NCBI RefSeq assembly: GCF_002878395.1
Contig: NC_061120.1
Coordinates: 112,504,993-112,568,992, forward strand
Origin: Capsicum annuum
Lineage: Eukaryota > Streptophyta > Magnoliopsida > Solanales > Solanaceae
Length of the DNA: 64,000 nucleotides
Direction: 5' to 3'
Shown here one piece after another: positions 10,891 through 22,280 of the stretch. The translations under genes and the position numbers were made by a program. Position 1 is the first letter of the stretch; every line of letters begins with the position of its first letter. The notes beneath the pieces were generated by a model. That model had not been told where the DNA came from, did no database searches, and was given only the letters and a program-made list of their open reading frames with translations.

Positions 10891-10911
10891 TATTCCTCGA
10901 CAACGGCGCCA
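10891..10911 (-). other. Primer binding site, tRNA-Asp type (Athila)
   Basis: On the minus strand the sequence is TGGCGCCGTTGTCGAGGAAT, close to the classical Athila primer site TGGCGCCGTTGCCGGGGA complementary to the tRNA-Asp 3' end. It lies 5 bases inside the LTR end at 10917, which fixes the orientation of this element as minus. Confidence 0.85.
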
Positions 10912-10916
10912 AAATT

Positions 10917-12428
10917 TGATATGACTAAATTATAAATCTCATTAGAAACTGTAAGTGGTCCCTGTCAAATATAGAATCCAACTAGGTTGGGGTCGAATCC
11001 CATAGGGAATACTGTGCAAACTAAGTGTTATGGTTGCTAACAGACTGTTGATCGAAGGTTCCTAATTAAAGGGGGTTTTGAATTATTAACAGTATTTAAA
11101 TGGTGGTAACAAATAGTGTTCCAGCTAAAGAGTTTTATTACAAGTACTAATTCAATGAGAATAAACAAACTAGAGTTATGTTCACCAAGATGTTCAAACA
11201 GATAGGGTTGTGAATTATCTTAAAATCCTAACTTACAACTTCAATTGCAGGAGTTATTGGATTCTAAAGTTCACCCATTTGTTTCTCAACCTAAATAGAT
11301 AGTTTACCCTTTAATTCTTTCGAACTTAAAGACTGTATGGATTTATTCAATTAGTCCCTCATGTGGGTCAATCCTTGTTAAGGCATCAACCCATAACCCA
11401 AAGGTTAAAGCCTTTAGATTTCATGTAAACTCCTTTTCCCAACATATACTTTTCTTCTCAGACAAGTAATGTTCTTGGGCTCACCTTTCAAGTTTGCAAC
11501 CAAAAAAGGTCGTTAATGATACGAAGGGTTTATACAGCCTCAATTATATATGGGAATTAAGCATTTTCACTACCCTAATTAGCTATGCACATTAAGGCTC
11601 ACATAACCCTAGTTACGAAAGTTTAGCCACACATCTCAAGAGAACAAGAAAATGAAGAAATTATTGTGTTTTTCATAAATGAATTCATAGAACTACTTAC
11701 AAAAATTACAAGAACGGTTGTTGAATCTTCAATGAAAATATGAATAAAGATAACTAGATCCACAATTGTAGTTTGAATCTTAGAGAATATTACGTTACAA
11801 TAAGGTTTTCTAGATGCAAAATATGATAAATGATACCTAAATAAAACCTAAATAGGGTATTTATATATTCCCAGGTACAGAGGGTTTAAAATTTGAACTC
11901 ATTAAAGTTGCGTCGAAGTTGACGGCCACGTTGATGGCTCGTCCAAAGCCTGATGGTGCGTCACGTGGACCGTCACTGATGGTCCTAAACTGCTTAGTTC
12001 TGGTTAAGGGCGGACTGTTATGTTGGCAGACCATCGCTATCCTGGCGGTCCGTCACATGGGCCGTCAGTTGATCCTCCGAAAACCCATTCTCTATTTCAG
12101 CCGACGGCCAAGTTGGTGGTCCATCGGACTGTCGCATGAGTCACTCATTTGTTCCTTTCTATTTAACTCTGACGGTCACCTTAACGGTCCGTCGCATGGC
12201 TGACGGTCTTCCAATTCAACCATCAATGGTCTTTTTTTGCTACTTTTCCAGGTTTCTTCTTCAGCTTACTCCTTGACCTAGAAACACTAAAATCCAATAT
12301 TAAATACAACATCAGCTGTTTGAAAACGTACAATTATCTCTTGAAAAAGATGTAAAATATTTCGTCAAAAGCCAAAACATCAGAGATATTGTCATTAACC
12401 AGAGTAGTGTAGTATTTGTTCGTTATCA
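10917..12428 (-). repeat. 5' LTR of the minus-strand Athila/Tat element
   Basis: 1,512 bases bounded by tgatat (10917) and ttatca (12428); on the minus strand it starts TGATA and ends TATCA. It contains the motif gttggggtcgaatcccataggg near 10985-11012, typical of Athila U5. A minus-strand TATA box, TATATAAATA, lies at 11867-11858. Just upstream of that in transcription sense is a dense cluster of gacggtccgtc motifs (12215-11915). The primer site sits immediately inside. The matching 3' LTR is not seen as a direct copy; the arms at 4057-4752 and 6959-7671 carry the same motif family. Confidence 0.8.
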
Positions 12429-13942
12429 ATGTAAAAAGTGTGAAGGAGAAAATGATCATCGAAGTAAAATTTTCCATAAAAGATTAACATATTAAGAAAA
12501 TAATGTAAAATAACCATTTAAGCAGCAGCAGAACAGTCAGCAAACTATAGAACACTCAACAAAAGGTGTCATGATGTTCGCTACAAAAATAAGAATCTTG
12601 CCGAAGAATTCAAAGTCACCGAAAAATGTCAAAAAATCCCAAAAATAGTGAAAAAAATGTCAACACCCCAAATCTGTAGAAATAAACACATTAACTAAGT
12701 GAATCATGTAATAGGAGATATTGAAGACAAGGATTGGCGTTGCTTCAACGGTGTTTGTCAGAGCAACACCGGATATGTATAAAATCATCAAGATGTGGCC
12801 GCTCGTGATGTGGGCCACCACTTTTTGAACCAAAGGGAGAAGAAAAGATAGATGACACAATGGTGGAGCTCAGTCGTCGCTCGTTATCCGTCCGATGGTT
12901 AAGTCCAGCGACAACAATGCAATAGAGAAAATGGAGAAGAAACTTGAAGCCCGCCCACTAGTGATCAACTCCGTCAAGATGCGGTCGAAGAAGGAGAGAG
13001 AGGGGGCACGTGGTGGCTGGAGAATCGCTCGTCGGTAGCCAATTCCCACAAAGCAACTATAGAAAGAAGTGGCGACAGAAGGAAAAGAGAGTAGAAAAAC
13101 TTAATGTATGTGTCTATATGTATGTGTTGTGTATGTGTTAGTAGGTGTGTTTATTTTGTATGAGTTCTTGAGAGAGAGGGGAATAAAATATGTGTGTGTA
13201 TTGTATGTTTTTTTTGGGAGAGAAAGTGGAAAGGAAAAAAATGTATATATGTATTTGTGTATGTAAAAATTCACCCTTCCACCCCCATTTATAATTAAAT
13301 TGGACACTCCTTATTATCCAAAGGATAAAAGAATGTTCCCTTTTTTTATTATAGAACATCCTTTGGTCCTTAGATTTTTATCTTTTTGACCAATAGACAA
13401 AGTTATTGTCCAAAGGATAATATCATCGTGTGGTCGTTGTCAGATATGACAAAATATTATTGTGTGGTCGTTTTCAAACGTGATGAGACATTATTGTCTG
13501 ATGTGATAAGACATATGACTATTATGCTACGTAAGAATAATTGATCCGACTTAGAGTTTGTGAATTGTATTAAATGTACAAAATGTAGGTATTGATATAT
13601 AATTACAGAAAAATATAAAGAATATTAAAAATATTAAAAATGTAATTAATTTGAAAGAAATGTAATGTCATGTCATGTACGTGTGCAGATGATTGTGAAA
13701 AATGTTAAAAGTGATAATGAGTTGATAAAAAACCCCTAATATACAGAGAATTATCAATAAATTCTGAAAAATAAAAATATGAAAAAAATGAATCGATAAA
13801 ATCCTAAAGTAAAGATGATTATCAATAATTTGTTAGCAATTGTAAAAAAGACGTGAAAATTATATTCCATGCCTATTAACAATTAGGAAGCCTGAAGACA
13901 TTAGTTTAAGCACGGAGAATCAAAATTGGGTGTCAATACTTG
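12429..13942 (-). repeat. LTR-like non-coding block ending in TATTGACACCCAATTTTG
   Basis: The right end, caaaattgggtgtcaata at 13925-13942, shares about 16 bases with the LTR end at 34288 (ccaaaattgggtgtcaaca). This suggests a related minus-strand LTR beginning here. The body then diverges. It includes a purine-rich, transcript-like stretch (12890-13095), a TG-rich microsatellite, and repeated ttatcatcgtgtggtcgtt-like copies around 13410-13480. I see no credible coding region. The left end may be truncated by the Athila LTR at 12428. Confidence 0.4.
13102..13262. repeat. TG/TA-rich microsatellite
   Basis: Imperfect runs of tatgtgt, gtatgtgt and tgtgtgta. Low-complexity sequence; the open frames across it (both strands) are artefacts. 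Confidence 0.8.
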
Positions 13943-15934
13943 TTGTCTTGAGTTTCTTGGATATGTTTCATCATCAACTTTAAATTTCAAAGCTCATTTT
14001 CTATTGCTTCGTCTTCCTCTTTTCTCATTTTATTCATTAGTAACCTACTTTTAGCAGGTATAGTAAAATTAGCTATACTAGTCACACACACTCTGGGAAT
14101 ATATTTTTCTTAAAAGGTAACATCATTTGTATATTGAATATTTTGAGAAAAGGCAAAAATATTTGAATGTAGTGTGCATTGAAAATGATTTTGCGGGTTA
14201 ACAAGTGTAAATGGGGATGATATATTTATTAAGTCTATAATTGTAGCGGAAGATTGCAATGAAGAATAATGTTCAGGTATCAGAGTTCCTAGTGATGGAA
14301 AAAGAGGAGGATGCGGTAAAATAGTCAAGCATGAATGTGTGGATTCTCTTCCACGGTGTAGTTCTTCATTTAACTTCTCAAGTTGTTGCTCCAAGGAAAG
14401 AATACCTTCGTCTTTATCTGCATCATCTTATCTTCTAAAAGTTTCTCATACATTTTCTAGTGTTGAAGCACTTCTAATTGGGTCAACGACATTGGTGTTC
14501 ATCCTTGGGTTGTAACGTAAGTCGGCTAGTTCTAAAGATCAACCCAATCAACCTTTGTTAGGGGATAAAGATAAATAATTATGAAAAATAAATGTAAGGT
14601 AAAGAGTTATTTTATGTCGGTTGACAAACACATTCGGATAATGTTAAGTAAACGTGTCCTATATTTTGTACCAGAGGTAGTCCTACGTCCATACAAATTG
14701 ATATGGATGAATCCATGTTTTGACATGTTTCGGATTCAAAATAATTTTTTATTTTCTTAAAGAAGTGCGGCCAAAGAAGCCCGTGATGACGATAACAAAG
14801 ATGTACAATTGGTATAAATTGGTAAAAGTGAGCAAAAATTATGCTCTTGAAAGAAAAGTATCTCAAGTCTCATTGTTAACAAATGAGCATTATGATACAG
14901 ATATCAAATGTAAGAGGAGTATTGACAATACCTAACACTCATTCACTGGAAAGAGTTAAATGTTGGCGGAGACGAATAATACTCCACATCAATTGTCCTG
15001 AAGCAGGGTGTCAAATAAATATAAAGTTCTGAAGAATACTCTACGTATGTTAACTACAAAGAAGGAATTAGACGTTGGGAGGATATTTGATGACATTCCA
15101 TGCCTATTCGGATCAAAAGGATTCGGCCGTTGGTGAAGTTTTAATAATACTCTATACCGATGGATTTGAAAAGAAAGTTAGAGGAAAGTAAAGTTTATTT
15201 GAGAACATTCCACTTTTATGAACTTTGAAAAAGACATTTAGAAGGAAGAGTTTTAATGATACTCTGTATTTGAAAGGGGTGTCAAATTTTAGTGGAGTTT
15301 GGGTATTGCTCCATAATTATTGACTTAAGAGGGGATCGAATGAAGACGGAGATTCAAAAATAATCCACGTCCATCGACAGAAGTAAAAGAAGTTCAATCC
15401 AATTGTCCTAAATCCATTATTGCTAAATCTTTGGATTATCTGAATCAATTTTCACTCAAAGTATGTCTTAAGGTACATAAACTTCTGACGAAAGGGCGAC
15501 GGCTTCCTAACTGTGACAACGATACCTTGGATAATCTCGCCTAAGGTTTATGCTACATGACCTATTGCTAGAGTATGATTATTTTTTAGATATTTCAAAG
15601 TATGATTAAATAATTGCAGAAGGGTACACTAACCTAAATGTATCAACTCTGAAATTAATGAATCCAAAGAAGGATTGGGAGAGTGTGAGACACCCCCCAC
15701 ATGAACCGCACTGTGTGAAGTGTACGTCTAAAGACTTTATAGAAAATACAAATGATATTATAGGAAAGTAGTAATAAATAGTGTTTTCAAACAAGTAAGA
15801 GCTCAAGCTTAGATTTGACTTGCCTTCTTTTAAACAAAGCAGTGTATATTACAAAAGAAAATAATTACTAAACTAAGCAAATTTTCCCAAATATTAATCT
15901 TAAACTAATCTTCTAAGATCAAAACCTAAGTCTA
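13943..15934 (-). pseudogene. Internal region of an Ogre/Tat-like element, gag-like remnant
   Basis: This 2-kb segment lies between an Ogre-type primer site (15935-15953) and an LTR-like end (13942). On the minus strand at about 14520-14110 broken frames give TNVVDPIRSASTLENV followed by LEQQLEKLNEELHRGRE, a coiled-coil-like N-terminal gag style, then proline-rich sequence. No protease, RT or integrase can be found, so the element is either non-autonomous or strongly deleted. 14940-15420 has loosely repeated strings such as aatactctac and acattccat, which may be a degenerate tandem repeat. The remainder is AT-rich without signal. Confidence 0.35.
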
Positions 15935-15953
15935 GTCCCCAACAGAGTTGCCA
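15935..15953 (-). other. Primer binding site, Ogre/Tat (tRNA-Arg) type
   Basis: On the minus strand: TGGCAACTCTGTTGGGGAC, close to the TGGCGACTCTGCTGGGGA form used by Ogre-like elements. If the CACTA element (15958-20752) is removed, the LTR end at 20755 is only a few bases away, as expected for a primer site. Confidence 0.7.
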
Positions 15954-15954
15954 C

Positions 15955-15957
15955 ACT
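15955..15957. other. Target-site duplication of the CACTA element, left copy (act)
   Basis: The three bases act precede the terminal CACTACAAG and are repeated at 20753-20755 after the other terminus. A 3-bp duplication is the norm for CACTA elements. Confidence 0.85.
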
Positions 15958-16452
15958 CACTACAAGAAATACAGTTTTTGTGATGACTTTCAGTGGCGAC
16001 ACAAACAGTTACCACAAAAGCTAGCATTTCTGTGGCGACATATAAGGGTTGCCACAAAAGTTATAAGATTTAGGGGCGACCGTCAAAGTTGCCACTAATA
16101 GTGACATATTTAGTGGCGACTATGCGTAGGTCGCCACAAAAGGTATAAGATTTAGGGGCGACCGTTAAAGTCGCCCCTAATAGTGACATATTCAGTGGCG
16201 ACTATGCATAGGTCACCACAAAAGGTATAAGAATAGTGACATATTTAGTGGCGACTATAAAGTCGTCACGCTACAAAAGCTATAAGAATAGTGACATATT
16301 TAATGGCGACTATGCGTAGGTCACCACAAAAGGTATAAGATTTAGGGGTGGCCGTTAAAGTCGTCACTATTAGTTACAATATGTGGCGACTATGCGTAGG
16401 TCGCCACAAAAGGTTTAAGATTTAGGGGCGACCGTTAAAGTCGCCACTGATA
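15958..16452. repeat. Left subterminal repeats of the CACTA element
   Basis: Repeated units of roughly 80-90 bases built from gtggcgactatgcgtaggtc, gccacaaaagg, tataagatttagggg and cgaccgttaaagtcgcc. There are about five to six copies, some shortened. The gtggcgac and gtcgccac pairs are self-complementary. Confidence 0.85.
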
Positions 16453-17160
16453 AGACTCTCAGCTCGAGATATTTTACAACATTAGTTACAAATAAAAATT
16501 ATTTACGATAATAATAAAAATATAGAATAATTAATGATATAAATTAAAAGGCTGAAAAGTTCAAAATGTAAACCAAATCAAAAGTTCCAATTTTCATTTT
16601 GCATTGTTTTTTTCTTAAAAAAAAATTAAGTTATTTGTAAATATATTTTGGATATCTATTTTATATATAGACAATCCACATTCATGATTTAAAAATGTAC
16701 AAATTATTCTAGTAGTTTTTAGTATCATTTTTTAAAATTTATTAATTCAAATACGATATTTTACATAATTTTATTAATATTTATTAATTTTTTCATGTAA
16801 ATGTTCACACTCACAATTTACAAATATATTGTCTATTATTATTATATTTACTATAATTGTTATTGTTCTTGTTATTATTATCGATAATTTTTATAATAAT
16901 TTTGACGTAACATTAATTTATTTTAATAGGACGTCTCATTATTATTATGATTATTCTATTTATTAAACTAGCAGCCACTTTTATCCAACTTTTCTTTCTT
17001 GTGTTTAATTTTTGTAGAGAAGTATTATGTTATTTATTATTTACTTAAATTTTGATGAATACAATTATTGGGTATCTAGTAAAAAATATTTTCTTTGTCC
17101 TACTTTATTAAAATTATAAAATGAAAAAAAAAGGTCAATAACATACAAGAAGGAAATAAA
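16453..17160. other. AT-rich interior of the CACTA element
   Basis: About 700 bases of AT-rich DNA with no reading frame or repeat that I can support. Confidence 0.5.
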
Positions 17161-17760
17161 AAGTTTAGTTACAATAGGTAGCAACAAACTCATATAATCT
17201 TTCCATTTCATCTACATCCAGAACAAACAAAAAGAGTGGACAAATGGAGATTTGAGAGAGAAATTGAGAAAGAGAGAGGTACAAAGAGAACAGTGGGAGG
17301 GGGAGATTGGAGAAAAAGAGAGAGGGGGGTCGGAGACCGGCGAGTCTTCGCCTGAATCTCATCGAAAAAGGGGTCATCCACCACCGAGAAACACCACCAG
17401 CCCTCTTTCCCACATTTTCCGATCAAACCATCGCCAGAAATGTTCTTTCCCCAAACCCCGATCGAAACCAGCTTCAACGCACTCCAAATCCCCTAAAAAA
17501 ACCCGGATAATATTCAACAAGAACAGTCACCCCATTCCCTTTTCGGCGACTGTTCATCAAAAATCCATCAAAAAACAACACGAGATGGGTTCTAGTCTTT
17601 TCAGTTTGTGATTCTTGGTTCCATTTTAGCGAGGCAATGCAAAGGACGTTAGATCAAAGTTGGATTTGTTCGTTTGGTTGACGTTTGTTTAAGATTTCAG
17701 TGGCGACGTGGAACAAGTTGGATTCGAAATAAATTGAGGTCCATTTCTTATCTCTCTCTC
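17161..17760 (+). pseudogene. Transcript-like block inside the CACTA element, possible captured exon
   Basis: Local GC content and style change sharply: a purine-rich stretch (17235-17340) like a 5' untranslated region, then a cytosine-rich stretch with an open frame at 17252-17611 (119 codons, Arg/Ser/Pro-rich). A possible splice donor follows (gaggtccat at about 17737, then tctctctc). The protein resembles nothing I can name. It may be a captured host gene start or the original 5' exon of a decayed transposase gene. The reading frame itself is weak evidence. Confidence 0.3.
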
Positions 17761-18169
17761 AATTAATTTTAATTATTTGATATTTTGGTGTGTTAAATTC
17801 ATATTGTGTGGATTTTGTTTTCATTGATTTTGAGATAGTATCACGATAGGTTGAAGTTGGTAGGCAAACGATAGGTCGGGTAGGCAAACGTTAATTCTTG
17901 CTAATTCAGTTCGCTTATACAGATTCTGGTGCACAAGGCCTACAACTAGATCAAATTATCTTTACAGATGTTGCAATGAAACAAGAGCCTAGTGTTCACT
18001 GGACACTGATGGTATCTTGGGTTTGAATGAATTATAATGTATACCTTTTTCTGTCTAACCTACAAAAAGCTATACCTGCGCTTACATTTCCCGAGATTAG
18101 GAGTTGTGTCTATTTGCAGTCCTTTATGTGATTTGAGTGTTGTTTGGTTCATTTTTGCATTTGAAGTTT
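17761..18169. other. Intron-like AT-rich interior of the CACTA element
   Basis: No coding signal. There is a short duplicated string (aggtcgggtaggcaaacg / gttggtaggcaaacgat) near 17855-17892. Confidence 0.4.
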
Positions 18170-18700
18170 GCTTAGTTTTGGCATATTAAGGCCTAACCAC
18201 ACCATTAAAGTTTTGTTGTTTCTATATTTTTCAATAAGTATTGTTGAAGTTGTGAACTTTATTTCATTTGGGTGTTGTTGAGGTTTAGCATGTTAAGGCT
18301 TAATCAGACAATCAAAGTATTTTTATTTCTATATTTTCAATATTAAGTTGTGAACTTAATGGGATTTGGATGTTGTTTTAATGTTGTTTTGTTCATTTTG
18401 TCATGTGGGTTTTGCTTAGTTTTGGCTTTGAACTTTATGTTATTTGTTGGGTATTGTTTTAATGATATCTAGTTCATTTTGGCTTGTCGGATTTAGTTAT
18501 TTTTGGTTGTGCACTGATTCAGTAACTGACTAGAAATAAAGATAGCATATTAAGGTCTACTCACACCATTAAAGTCTTCTTATTTCTATATTTTTTCAGC
18601 AGGTATTCTTGAAAGTTGTGAACTTTTTATGATTTGGATGTTGTTTTAATGTTGTTTTGTTCATTTTGGCATGTAGGTTTTACTTAGTTGGCTACATTAC
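18170..18700. repeat. Three imperfect copies of a ~120-200-base repeat within the CACTA element
   Basis: The block cattaaagttttgttgttt / tctatattttcaa / gttgtgaacttt / ggatgttgttttaatgttg / gttcattttggcatg recurs starting near 18203, 18312 and 18566, with gaps and substitutions. It is T-rich, non-coding and intron-like. Confidence 0.6.
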
Positions 18701-18960
18701 TAATTTCATTGAAAAATGGCTTTCGCCTTGATTCTTCATTGAACAATAGCTTACCTAGAGAAAGCTTAGCTACAAGGCGAATTCTCAGCTCTTCACATTT
18801 GCTCCGCTCTGGTGCTACTAATTTAGTCTGGAATGAGCAAACCAGAACTTCATTTTTGGTTGCAGTTGGAGGGGTATGGAGGGGCTTCTTATCCTTTGAT
18901 AAACATATAATTTTCGTTTGCACAGATTGTAAAAGTAAAGTAGATTCATATCTGGTTTAA
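18688..18960 (+). pseudogene. 90-codon open frame inside the CACTA element
   Basis: Starts MATLLISLKNGF and reads through RESLATRRILSSSHLL, then VAVGGVWRGFLSFDK. It is bounded upstream by T-rich repeats with a possible acceptor. I recognise no domain. Amino-acid composition looks more gene-like than the surrounding sequence, so it could be a captured exon, but a random frame is equally possible. Confidence 0.25.
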
Positions 18961-19185
18961 GAAATTTTCCTCATTTTTGCAATCAATTTGCATAGAATAA
19001 TAATATATACACAAAATTTGGTAGCCTTGTCAAGTTTATTGCCCCACTGAGTTTTATCTCATTTCAGTGTAAATAATTCAATATCAAAGAAGATGGATCA
19101 TATGTTAATGAAGTGGCAAAAGAGATTTGTGTAAGTACTCTGTTGAGCAATTTTTATCGTTTTAACATTGTGTTGTTGAATCTAT
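18961..19185. other. CACTA interior, no signal
   Basis: AT-rich; nothing recognised apart from a short possible exon-like string around 19085-19130. Confidence 0.4.
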
Positions 19186-19425
19186 AGTCTAGTGAAGCTG
19201 TGTGGGACTCTTTCGATTTACTAGCATTGTTTCCTTGTTATTATCTTATTTTCTTGTTCAAAACACAAACTCAAAGTCTAGTGAAACCGTGTGAGACCTA
19301 TTTCGATTCACTAGCATTGTTACATTGTCTTTCATCTAATTTTCTTGTTCAAACACATAAACTCAAAGTCTAGTGAAGCCGTGTGAGGCCTATTTCGATT
19401 CACTAGCACCTTGTTGTTCATCTTG
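19186..19425. repeat. Tandem repeat of ~90 bases, three copies, in the CACTA element
   Basis: Copies begin agtctagtgaagctgtg at 19186, agtctagtgaaaccgtg at 19275 and agtctagtgaagccgtg at 19367, giving periods of 89 and 92. Each contains ttcgattcactagcattg. Copies differ by a few substitutions. Confidence 0.85.
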
Positions 19426-20410
19426 TTGTTATTGTGTTGGTTGGAATCTATTGATACACACATAGTCTTGTATCAATACGGTATTACAATATCCATTGTT
19501 GTAACGCTCTTGAAGCGTATTTATATGTATTTTGGTTACTGACAGGTTTTTGATAGGTCTATTTATAAAGGAAACTCTGGCAAAAATTTTTAAAAATTTT
19601 GAGAGTTAACAGAATTTTAAGACCACATAATGGATAAAATAAAGTGGAAGGTAAGTAAATGATCTCATGAGTGTCTTAGATAATTCTTAAGTAAATCCTT
19701 AAGAAAAAATGTGTTAGAAATTGATATGCCTAGCATGAATAAGTTTGGTGGTGTTAGTTGAATTGAGATCTTTCTTTTTTACTGGCCAGATCTTTTTTGC
19801 TAGTTTCATTGTCCTTTTAATCTATTTTGGTTTAACTAAGTGTAGTTAAAAAAGAAGTTCATTTCCTAGAAAATAGAAAAGGGCAGAATTTTTATTGAGT
19901 CAAAGTTCCTAAGCTTTCTTAATGTAATTCATTATTTGAAAAATTAAAAGTCTTATCATTTTGGAAGAGTCAGTCTGATATGTATGTTTTTATCCCCATT
20001 TGGAAGATGAGTATTGAGGGAGATTACCACAGGGGGCACTGGAATCTTTAATGTATTCCGTAGTATTTTAATTCAAAGATATTGTTGTCATCTCTTTTAC
20101 AAAACAACATTAAGATTTTCTCAAATCATTTCTTGCATTTTAACAAGTTAGAATTGAAACTTCGCTTTATTTTTTATTTCAGGTACAGGTAATTTCATGA
20201 TGGAAATTGTTAGCCATGAGAAGTTTGAAGATATTTTGTGATTTTTTTTCTCATATGTATATCACATTGATTTGTTACCTATTAAAAACTATATAATTCT
20301 CTTTTGGAGAAATATATTTTAATTTCTTTGTACCTTTAAGTACTGTAGTTGTATTATTGGCAACGAAGTAGACAATATATAATTTATATTTTTTTCGGAA
20401 AAAAGTGAGT
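19426..20410. other. CACTA interior right part, no gene seen
   Basis: About 1 kb of AT-rich sequence. No reading frame, domain or repeat I can defend. Confidence 0.5.
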
Positions 20411-20752
20411 ATTAGTGGCGACCCATAGTCGCCACAAACAAGGAGTATTAGTGGCGACCCATAGTCGCTGTAAAAAGTCATTTTTAAAAAAAATAAAAAA
20501 TTCAATCTTTTGTGGTGACAAAATATCGCCACTAAATCATTGTTTTGTGTCGTATTTGCTTGCTTTTTTGTGGCAACTTTTGTCGCCACAGAATGTATGT
20601 TTTGTGGCGACTTACATATATTGTCACAAAATACTTTTAGTTACGGAAGTAATTGCTACGATCCTAATGTCGCGGCTAAATATATTTAGTGGCGACTTTT
20701 GGTTCTTTTGCGGTGACTTTTGTCGCCACTAAAAACCAGATTTCTTGTAATG
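20411..20752. repeat. Right subterminal repeats of the CACTA element
   Basis: Repeated gtggcgacccatagtcgcc, gtggcgacttacat and gtcgccac units in inverted arrangement relative to the left end, finishing in the terminal atttcttgtaatg. Confidence 0.85.
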
Positions 20753-21805
20753 ACTGTTGCGCCCTATTTCAAACCGACCAAAATAGTTCACAACATAAAG
20801 TGGCTATTGTAACTATCTGGATTTGAAAATTCATTTTTTAGAGTCGCCATCAAATTTTATAGGAAAAATTAAGAAAACACGTTTTTTAAGCAAAACTCTA
20901 TCTTTTGGTCTTTGAAAAACATTTGAAATTCTGAGTAAGGATTTTGGTTACTCAAAAGGAAAGTTTTAAGCACTCCCCAGAACCTATCCAAAGATAATTC
21001 TTTAACTCAGTTTAAAAAAAAAACATTTAAAACATATTTATGTATTATCTGCTAAAATGGCGATAAGAAAACCTCTATTATCATTTCGGAAATGAGAACT
21101 TCAAGATACATAATGTGTGCTGCTACAATACACAAGGTTATGTTATTCTTATTTTAAAATATGTATGTGTATATGCATAAAAATGAAAGAAAGAAAACTT
21201 AATATTTGTAGAAAAGAGTAATTTGTATTGTATTATTATGTTGAAAGACATACTAAACTCAAACTATTAAACTCGTAATTGTGTCTATCATAAAGTAAAA
21301 AACAATAACAATAAATAGATATACACTTTAAAGTGCATGAAGATTTTTAATGCCAAACACAACTTGAGATATCATTTATGTGAAGAATCCTCATTCCATT
21401 TATTTGTGAAAATTTAATGGATGAAAAAAGAAAAAACTTAGTGTAAAAATAAAATAAACATATATGTAAGTATAGTTGAAATAAAGTATAAATAATTATA
21501 ATAATATGTCTTGTGCATAACACCATGAAAACATATATCTTGAGTTTGAAAAAAAAATCAAGAATCTTAAAACGAATGAAAAAAAAACGGTTAGACTTTT
21601 GATTTCTTAAATAAACATATTCGATAAGCCAAACCCCTTTTTTTAAAAAAAAATAAAAAATAAAAAAATCACATTGATATACACTTTAAGAGTAAATATT
21701 ACAAAAACTACCACTAGTTTTTTTTATTTACAAAATTTAGTTTTTATTTATAAAATCTACCAACTATTTAGTTTCTTTTATTTTTCTCTAAAAAATTTAA
21801 TCCAA

Positions 21806-21821
21806 CCCCCCCCCCCCCCCC
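21806..21821. repeat. Run of 16 cytosines
   Basis: A homopolymer within an AT-rich part of the large LTR; prone to length variation and assembly error. Confidence 0.95.
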
Positions 21822-22280
21822 TATCTTCTTCCTTTTTTATCTCCTCTCTTCTTCCTTGATTGAAAACCCCATCATAATTACACACTCATTAGTATAAAAT
21901 ATAAGCACACATCACCGTCATTCTCTAGAGGATTTCATCAACAACACAACAGATTCTCTTCAATAACACAATTCCTTCACTCTCACAAGCCTCTTACCAT
22001 CGCATATACACACACATACACCAAATACCCGTAACCACCATGAACACAAAGGGAGAATGGATATAAACACACAGACCTCACACAATTAGAGGGCACAACA
22101 AAACCCATCGAGGAGGCCATTTTTTTTAGGATCTGTTCACAGCAACACACACACAGAGATTGAGGAAAGATAAAAATACGAAGAGAATCCGAGAAGAAGC
22201 TGAACGTGAGAGAGAAGGAAAATACAGGCGACGCGTCATTGTTCCAACGATTAGCGCCGGAATCAGTCTCTGTCAGGGGT

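Larger units (their letters stand above)
15958..20752. mobile_element. CACTA (En/Spm-type) DNA transposon, non-autonomous
   Basis: A 4,795-base element. The left terminus is cactacaagaaat (15958) and the right terminus is atttcttgtaatg (20752), inverted with one change (the last inner G of TAGTG is A). It is flanked by the 3-bp duplication act. Both subterminal zones hold many gtggcgac / gtcgccac motifs, the kind of repeats bound by CACTA transposases. No TNPD-like transposase is visible, so movement would need a transposase supplied elsewhere. The interior holds transcript-like sequence and tandem repeats, listed separately. It is inserted between the primer site and the LTR of the Ogre-like element and is therefore younger than it. 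Confidence 0.9.

Noticed and set aside
13101..13359. Two open frames on the minus strand
   Set aside because: Both are made by the TG/TA microsatellite.
17165..17510. Host gene on either strand (overlapping frames at 17165-17477 minus and 17252-17611 plus)
   Set aside because: Overlapping frames on both strands in purine/pyrimidine-rich sequence, no recognisable domain. Kept only as a possible captured exon.
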